Shown here piece by piece: positions 7,159-10,897 of a DNA stretch of 10,897 bases (positions within the stretch are counted from its first letter, which is position 1; each line of letters begins with the position of its first letter). The translations under genes were made by a program, and so were the position numbers. This stretch comes from an uncultured Oscillospiraceae bacterium (GTDB lineage Bacteria > Bacillota_A > Clostridia > Oscillospirales > Oscillospiraceae), in NCBI GenBank assembly GCA_934635515.1, contig CAKTZK010000050.1, forward strand, positions 1-10,897, in the 5' to 3' direction. Under the pieces are notes generated by a model that was not told the DNA's origin, ran no database searches, and worked only from the letters and a program-made list of their open reading frames with translations.

Positions 7159-7437
7159 TTAAGACACCTCCAAAACATCGTCGTTTTTTACGGCAGAATA
7201 CACCTGCTGCACCGTTAGCACAGTACCGTCCTGCACCGGATCGATCCACACGATCCGAGGGTCAATGCTCACGATCGCGCCGTCCTGTGTGTACCGCTTG
7301 GGGCGGTATACGGTCACGGTGCTGCCGTTTTGGGCAAAACGGGGATGTGTTGCTCTCCAAACAACCACGCCGCCAACGGAAAGCGAAGCCACAGTATGCC
7401 CATCGATCTGCAATGCCTTTACATTGTCAAGATTCAT
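7159..7437 (-). CDS. Small phage-tail-associated protein with three beta repeats
   Basis: The 92-residue product begins [20 protein letters not shown] followed by VGGVVVW, a pattern ('x-L-x-I-dG-x-V-x-SL-x-i-gG-x-v-W') that I have seen in small proteins of Firmicutes tail modules. After it come three imperfect repeats starting at residues 36, 51 and 69: [16 protein letters not shown] and QDGTVLTV, each followed by about 7-10 less conserved residues. These look like short beta hairpins. The ATG at 7437 lies inside the end of the collagen-like gene (11-base overlap), with its GAGGTG ribosome site in that gene's last codons. Its stop touches the TTG of the next gene. The function is not known; a structural linker between fibre proteins is a guess from context. 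Confidence 0.62.
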   Translation of the reverse strand: MNLDNVKALQIDGHTVASLSVGGVVVWRATHPRFAQNGSTVTVYRPKRYTQDGAIVSIDPRIVWIDPVQDGTVLTVQQVYSAVKNDDVLEVS

Positions 7438-8011
7438 CGCTCGTCACCTCATAGCCGTAGAGCGTGTATGTTTTGGTGCTGCCGTCCTCCAAAGTGGCGG
7501 TCATGGTGACGGCCTGGCTCGGCTGCACCGCGGAATCTGCCTTGCCGAGTGATGCTTGCACCGCGCTTGCCAGGTCTGTTTTCGGGATGCCGCCGCCGGG
7601 CTTGCTGTAAGTCCCGGAATTTTTAGTGAAGCCCCAACCGCTGACCGTTTCCTCTGTAGGGATCACACCATCGGCCAAGTCGAGGGTGCCGTCCGCCGCA
7701 ACGCTGAGATCCGAGCCGGGCTTCACCTTGCCGGGGATCTCGGCGGTGGCGATGGGAACCGCTGCGTCGGAGCCGGCCGGTCCTTGCGGGCCGGGATCTC
7801 CCTTTTCCCCCTGCGGTCCCTGGGGGCCGGAGTCCCCCTTCAGCGCCGCCAGCTGCGCCGCCGTAAACATGTCATAGGTAAAGGCCGCGCCGGTATCCCC
7901 CTTGGGTCCCTGCGGGCCGGGGTCCCCCTTCTCGCCCTTCGGACCCTGCATAACTTCCTTCATGGTCGCGGTAAACCGCTCCTGGGCAGTATTGAACTGC
8001 ATTGTGCCCAT
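7427..8011 (-). CDS. Collagen-like phage-type tail fibre protein
   Basis: The 194-residue protein has a short N-terminal helix ([19 protein letters not shown]), then seven Gly-X-Y triplets (23-43), a spacer with [15 protein letters not shown] (44-58) and eight more triplets (59-82, rich in GPQ, GEK, GDP). The spacer between the collagen blocks and the later [20 protein letters not shown] stretch (135-154) are typical of tail fibres of Clostridia and Bacilli phages. It presumably trimerises through the collagen segments. The C-terminus (160-190) is a beta-rich end with [20 protein letters not shown]. Its ATG follows AGGAGGAGAAGAAA. It sits 33 bases behind the 99-residue gene and overlaps the 92-residue gene by 11 bases, so these are surely co-translated. 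No signal peptide or LPxTG anchor is present, which argues against a wall-attached collagen-like adhesin. Confidence 0.8.
   Translation of the reverse strand: MGTMQFNTAQERFTATMKEVMQGPKGEKGDPGPQGPKGDTGAAFTYDMFTAAQLAALKGDSGPQGPQGEKGDPGPQGPAGSDAAVPIATAEIPGKVKPGSDLSVAADGTLDLADGVIPTEETVSGWGFTKNSGTYSKPGGGIPKTDLASAVQASLGKADSAVQPSQAVTMTATLEDGSTKTYTLYGYEVTSDES
7766..7945 (-). repeat. Two blocks of collagen-type Gly-X-Y triplets
   Basis: Codons for seven triplets (7945-7883) and eight triplets (7837-7766) form short degenerate tandem repeats with a 9-base period, separated by 45 bases. The blocks are near copies in protein ([17 protein letters not shown] against [17 protein letters not shown]), so recombination could lengthen or shorten the fibre. 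Confidence 0.8.
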
Positions 8012-8044
8012 TTTCTTCTCCTCCTCTCTGTATGATGCCCGCTG

Positions 8045-8344
8045 TTACAGCTTTCCCTCCGTCAGGATCTTCCCAACGGACGCACAAATGATGTCAGACG
8101 CCATGCGCCGCTCCCCGATGCCGCACCGTACCTGGATGTATACCACAGATTCATCCGGCAAAAAGGCAAGCGTGTCATCCTCGGTCATCTGCACCGACAC
8201 TTCTCCTCCCTCCACCTGGCAATCCTCCAGATCCTTTTGGAGCACGACGGTATCCCTCTGGGCAAATGCAATGGACAACCTGCTCAGCTGGGACGCGTCA
8301 AACGGAAGCGAAAAGGTCAGCTTGGGTGTTGTTCCCCGTGTCAT
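8045..8344 (-). CDS. Phage tail/baseplate BppU-type N-terminal module protein
   Basis: This 99-residue protein begins MTRGTTPKLTFSLPFDASQL, the signature of a family found at the head of distal tail-fibre cassettes in Firmicutes phages; it resembles the N-terminal domain of baseplate upper proteins. The middle holds DTVVLQKDLEDC and MTEDDTLAFLP, and the end reads VYIQVRCGIGERRMASDIICASVGKILTEG, matching the usual 'iQvr... aSdii... iL..G' ending. I chose ATG 8344, where the family N-terminus starts and an AAAGGGGGGAG ribosome site lies upstream; the longer reading frame that extends to 8425 adds low-complexity sequence. It is the first gene of the cassette, 33 bases ahead of the collagen-like gene. 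It probably caps or anchors the fibre. No adjacent tail-tube, tape-measure or baseplate gene is present. Confidence 0.68.
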   Translation of the reverse strand: MTRGTTPKLTFSLPFDASQLSRLSIAFAQRDTVVLQKDLEDCQVEGGEVSVQMTEDDTLAFLPDESVVYIQVRCGIGERRMASDIICASVGKILTEGKL

Positions 8345-8687
8345 ATCAGTCTCCCCCCTTTCTCTTATACCTCCGCCCGCCTTTTTCCGGATGTTGGTAC
8401 TCTGTTGCCCTTCTTTAGACAACATACTCTATAAAAAGTTCTCAGTCTCACTTTTTTTGTCGATAAAAGTTCGGTTTTTTCGTCAAATTGCCCTTCACTT
8501 CCGTTTCTTGAAATTTTCACCTCTCTGTAATAAAAAATTATCGCCGATTTTTGGCTGTATATAAGGGCTTTGGGAAAATACTTACCTCTTCTATCCACTC
8601 TTCTTTTTTTTGCTGTTTGCGTTGGTATTTGCGGTCATATATGGCTTTTTTACGAAATATTTATAAATTTTTTGTTAAAAATTACAC
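8345..8687. other. AT-rich intergenic region between the divergent fibre cassette and cstA units
   Basis: No convincing gene is seen in these 343 bases. The stretch 8440-8690 is markedly A/T-rich with long T runs on the plus strand (for example 8451-8459, 8605-8612). On the minus strand a TTGACG is present (8485-8480) but has no good -10 box at 16-18 bases; TATAGA (8433-8428) has no partner either. The promoter of the fibre cassette is therefore unresolved and could depend on an activator or an alternative sigma factor. Confidence 0.6.
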
Positions 8688-8716
8688 TTGAATCCGGTTT
8701 TGATTTGGAATATAAT
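8688..8716 (+). promoter_or_regulatory. Sigma-A promoter of the 182-residue gene and cstA
   Basis: TTGAAT (8688-8693), a 17-base spacer, and consensus TATAAT (8711-8716) make a strong promoter. Transcription would start near 8723, leaving a leader of about 150 bases before the ATG at 8872. An A/T-rich block directly upstream (8650-8687) could act as an UP element. No good catabolite-repression (cre) site was found by eye. Confidence 0.85.
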
Positions 8717-8808
8717 CCGAGCATAAAATCAGTGGGTTGATTTCTCCAAAAGGGATTATTTTTCTTTCTTTTTCCTTACGCGAGATTTTCAGCCCCTTTT
8801 TCGGTGTT

Positions 8809-8842
8809 ATCAGGAAAAATGGTCTTATTCGACCAGCCTGAT
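8809..8842 (+). promoter_or_regulatory. Two-part hairpin in the leader of the cstA unit
   Basis: ATCAGG (8809-8814) pairs with CCTGAT (8837-8842), and inside it TGGTC (8820-8824) pairs with GACCA (8831-8835) around a six-base loop; an A5 bulge and a single G separate the two stems. It ends 18 bases before the AGGAGGAGG ribosome site (8859-8867). No U-tract follows, so it is not a terminator. It could be an RNA element affecting translation or stability; no known riboswitch class is recognised. Confidence 0.45.
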
Positions 8843-8871
8843 GATCCCAATACGAAACAGGAGGAGGCCGT

Positions 8872-9420
8872 ATGCAGAACCTGACACGGGCAGAAGCCGT
8901 TGAAAAGCTCATCTCCCGCTATACCGGCTACTATGACATCACCCTGATAGAGGAATCTTCTTTACCCTTAGTGGCTACCTGTGCCTTTCACGCGCACTCG
9001 GAAAAGTATGTTCTGAGCAGGAAGGCAAAGCTTTGGGAGGCCGGAAGCCATGAATATGTATATGTATTCTCCGTACCGCATCTGACGGAGGAGATTTACA
9101 ACACCTGCCGGGACTATGCCTTTGAAAACGGCATGAAGCTTATTGAGCCCGGTCCCACACACATGTACAGCTACATCACTACGATGTTCCTGTGCGACAG
9201 CTGCGACGCGGCAGCGAAAAAAGCTCTGCGGAAGTGCCGCATCTACAAGAGCTTCAAGATGGCCTTCTGGGGTTGGATGGATTTCCACTCGGGCCTCGCG
9301 GTGCTGGAGGAGGGAAAGGCGTTTTCCAATGCCAGCGGAAGAAGTGCAGCACAGCTTTTGAATAAAACGCTGTTTTGTAAAGAAAAGAAGAAACTGTTAG
9401 GAAAGGAGAAAACTTTATGA
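8872..9420 (+). CDS. Unrecognised soluble protein coupled to cstA
   Basis: I do not recognise this 182-residue protein. It has no signal peptide or membrane segment and reads as a mixed alpha/beta cytosolic protein: helix around 5-16, strands around VATCAFHAHSEKYVLSRKAKLW (34-55, in part) and EYVYVFSVPHL (61-71), a helix at 72-86, then TMFLCDSCDAAAKKALRKCRIY (104-125, in part) and a hydrophobic aromatic stretch MAFWGWMDFHSGLAVLEEGKA (130-150). The tail is basic (KEKKKLLGKEK). Six cysteines occur, with C108-x-x-C111 as the only close pair. It starts with ATG behind AGGAGGAGG, and its TGA overlaps the cstA ATG (ATGA), so the two are translated together. A regulatory or accessory role for CstA is inferred only from this coupling. 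Confidence 0.85.
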   Translation: MQNLTRAEAVEKLISRYTGYYDITLIEESSLPLVATCAFHAHSEKYVLSRKAKLWEAGSHEYVYVFSVPHLTEEIYNTCRDYAFENGMKLIEPGPTHMYSYITTMFLCDSCDAAAKKALRKCRIYKSFKMAFWGWMDFHSGLAVLEEGKAFSNASGRSAAQLLNKTLFCKEKKKLLGKEKTL

Positions 9421-10897
9421 ATGCTGCATTGTTTTTGATCATTGGCATTGTCATTCTTGTCATCGGTTATATTTTCTATGGCGGATGGCTTGCCAAGAAG
9501 TGGGGCATCGACAACAGTCGCGTTACCCCCGCTCATGAACTCGAGGACGGCAAGGACTACTGCCCTGCCAAAGCCCCCGTGCTGATGGGCCACCATTTCT
9601 CGTCTATCGCCGGCGCCGGCCCCATCAACGGCCCCATCCAGGCCGCTGTGTTCGGCTGGGTACCCGTTATGCTGTGGGTGCTCATCGGTGGTATCTTCTT
9701 CGGCGGCGTGCACGACTTCGGTGCCCTGTTCGCCTCCATTCGCCACAAGGGCCAGTCCATCGGTGAGGTCATCGGCGACGCCATCGGCCCCAAGGCCAAG
9801 AAGCTGTTTATCATCTTCTCTTATCTGACCCTGATCCTGGTGGTGGCCGCTTTTGCATCCATCGTTGCCAACACCTTCAAGGCCACTTACACCGCTGACG
9901 GCGCTGTGGATGTTGCGGCTTCCTCCGCAAACGCCTCCACCGCTATCATCTCCATCATGTTCATCCTGATGGCCATCATCTTCGGCTTCTTTGTATACCG
10001 TCGTAATGCTCCTCTGGGCATCTCCACCGTTATCGGTGTTGTCGGTATCGCCGTGTGCATGATCATCGGCCTGAACTGGCACCCCATCTACCTGAGCTAC
10101 ACCGTGTGGATGATCATTGTTGGTATCTACATCGGCGTTGCTTCCGTTACCCCTGTGTGGATCCTGCTGCAGCCCCGTGACTACCTCAGCTCTTTCCTGC
10201 TGTACGGTATGATCATCCTGGCCGTTGTGGGTATCCTGGGCTGCCACCCCACCGTGGACATGCCCGCTTTCACCGGCTTCTATGATAATCTGGCTCCCAG
10301 CGGCACCTCCCTGGGTTATATGTTCCCCGCCCTGTTCGTGACCATCGCCTGCGGCGCTGTGTCTGGCTTCCACTCCCTGGTGGGCTCCGGTACCACTGCT
10401 AAGCAGCTGGATCAGGAAAAGGATGCCAAGCCCATCGCTTACGGCGGCATGCTCATTGAGTGCGCTCTGGCTCTGATCTCCGTGTGCGCAGTGGGTTACA
10501 TCTGGGCTAAGTACTCCTCCGGCGAGACCGTCACCCCCACCGTGGTGTTTGCTACGGGCCTTGCCTCCATGTTCTCCGAAGTGTTCGGCGACGGCTGCTA
10601 CAACGTGGTGTACTCCATGCTGATCCTGGCCGTGTCCGCCTTCTGCCTGACCTCCGTGGATACCGCCACCCGTCTGGCCCGGTACATGTTCCAGGAGCTC
10701 TTCACCCCCGTGGGTAAGGACGCCAAGGACCTCACCGGCTGGCGCAAGGTCATCACCAATCCCTATGTTGCTACCGCTATCACCGTGGTGGCCGGCGTTG
10801 CTCTGGGCCTGACCGGCTATGCCAAGATCTGGGCTCTGTTCGGCGCTGCCAACCAGCTGCTGGCTGCTCTGGGCCTGCTGGCCGTGTGCTGCTGGCT
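9417..10897 (+). CDS. cstA: Carbon starvation protein CstA family transporter (cut by window edge)
   Basis: CstA proteins are inner-membrane carriers; E. coli members import peptides and pyruvate. The visible 493 residues begin with a membrane helix (MNAALFLIIGIVILVIGYIF) and hold the family hallmarks in order: GHHFSSIAGAGPINGP from residue 58, LQPRDYLSSFLLYG (251-264), SGFHSLVGSGTTAKQL (316-331) and TSVDTATRLARY (412-423), then FGAANQLLAALGLL at the edge. Many hydrophobic helices separate these. No stop codon is reached. Ribosome site AAAGGAG lies eight bases before the ATG, which overlaps the upstream stop. Codon use is strongly biased (CTG, ATC, GGC with many GCT, GTT, GGT, CGT), unlike the glycogen and serine dehydratase genes, which suggests high expression. 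Reading frames on the opposite strand here are shadows. Confidence 0.96.
   Translation, partial: MNAALFLIIGIVILVIGYIFYGGWLAKKWGIDNSRVTPAHELEDGKDYCPAKAPVLMGHHFSSIAGAGPINGPIQAAVFGWVPVMLWVLIGGIFFGGVHDFGALFASIRHKGQSIGEVIGDAIGPKAKKLFIIFSYLTLILVVAAFASIVANTFKATYTADGAVDVAASSANASTAIISIMFILMAIIFGFFVYRRNAPLGISTVIGVVGIAVCMIIGLNWHPIYLSYTVWMIIVGIYIGVASVTPVWILLQPRDYLSSFLLYGMIILAVVGILGCHPTVDMPAFTGFYDNLAPSGTSLGYMFPALFVTIACGAVSGFHSLVGSGTTAKQLDQEKDAKPIAYGGMLIECALALISVCAVGYIWAKYSSGETVTPTVVFATGLASMFSEVFGDGCYNVVYSMLILAVSAFCLTSVDTATRLARYMFQELFTPVGKDAKDLTGWRKVITNPYVATAITVVAGVALGLTGYAKIWALFGAANQLLAALGLLAVCCW

Noticed and set aside
7427..8011. Wall-anchored collagen-like adhesin
   Set aside because: No signal peptide and no LPxTG-type sorting signal; neighbours are of phage-tail type.
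5018..8344. Complete prophage or tailocin
   Set aside because: No head, tube, sheath, tape-measure, lysis, regulatory or integrase genes and no tRNA or flanking direct repeats seen in the window.
8365..8598. Small minus-strand frame of 77 codons ahead of the fibre cassette
   Set aside because: Starts with GTG without a convincing ribosome site, low-complexity basic product, in AT-rich intergenic sequence.
9243..10373. Long 376-codon open frame on the minus strand
   Set aside because: It lies opposite the clear cstA reading frame and its Gly/His/Asp-rich product reflects the complement of biased transporter codons; no ribosome site or family resemblance.

Overview
The window looks like a chromosomal segment of a moderately GC-rich, low-passage-type Gram-positive of the class Clostridia, most plausibly an Oscillospiraceae-like gut anaerobe. 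This rests on strong AGGAGG-type ribosome binding sites, several GTG/TTG starts, sigma-A promoters with 17-base spacers, an oxygen-labile iron-sulfur serine dehydratase, glycogen genes of Bacillus/Clostridium type, and tail-fibre families common in gut Firmicutes. The species cannot be fixed from the sequence alone.

Layout. (1) Positions 1-2061, minus strand: the glycogen pair glgB-glgC. The genes overlap by four bases (GTGA), and glgC runs off the left edge. (2) 2225-3415, minus: a membrane-anchored XpaC-like protein with its own promoter and a stem-loop terminator that abuts the glgB promoter. (3) 3416-3704: a gene-free stretch with three strong hairpins, two of them copies of the same TTTGCGCC/GGCGCAAA palindrome. 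(4) 3705-4919, minus: single-chain L-serine dehydratase with a near-consensus promoter. (5) 5018-8344, minus: a tightly packed cassette of six genes. In transcription order these are a BppU-type N-terminal module protein, a collagen-like fibre protein, a 92-residue beta-repeat protein, two proteins sharing the same N-terminal adaptor (one with 'NGTY' repeats, one with a BspA-type leucine-rich end), and a small membrane-anchored sortase-fold protein. The first five look like the receptor-binding end of a phage tail or tailocin, yet no capsid, portal, tape-measure, lysis or integrase gene lies beside them. (6) 8345-8871: an AT-rich intergenic region with a clear plus-strand promoter and a hairpin leader. 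(7) 8872-10897, plus: an unrecognised 182-residue soluble protein translationally coupled (ATGA) to cstA, a pyruvate/peptide transporter cut by the right edge.

Functionally the flanks are ordinary carbon metabolism: glycogen storage, serine to pyruvate plus ammonia, and CstA-type uptake of pyruvate or peptides. Serine dehydratase and CstA could both feed the pyruvate pool, but they are in separate transcription units on opposite strands. The unusual part is the orphan fibre cassette with its sortase-like last gene, set between these housekeeping genes. Its middle is visibly poorer in GC (two hand-counted 60-base lines at 6481 and 6601 give 47-48%) than the serine dehydratase gene (70% for the line at 4201), which suggests acquisition by transfer.
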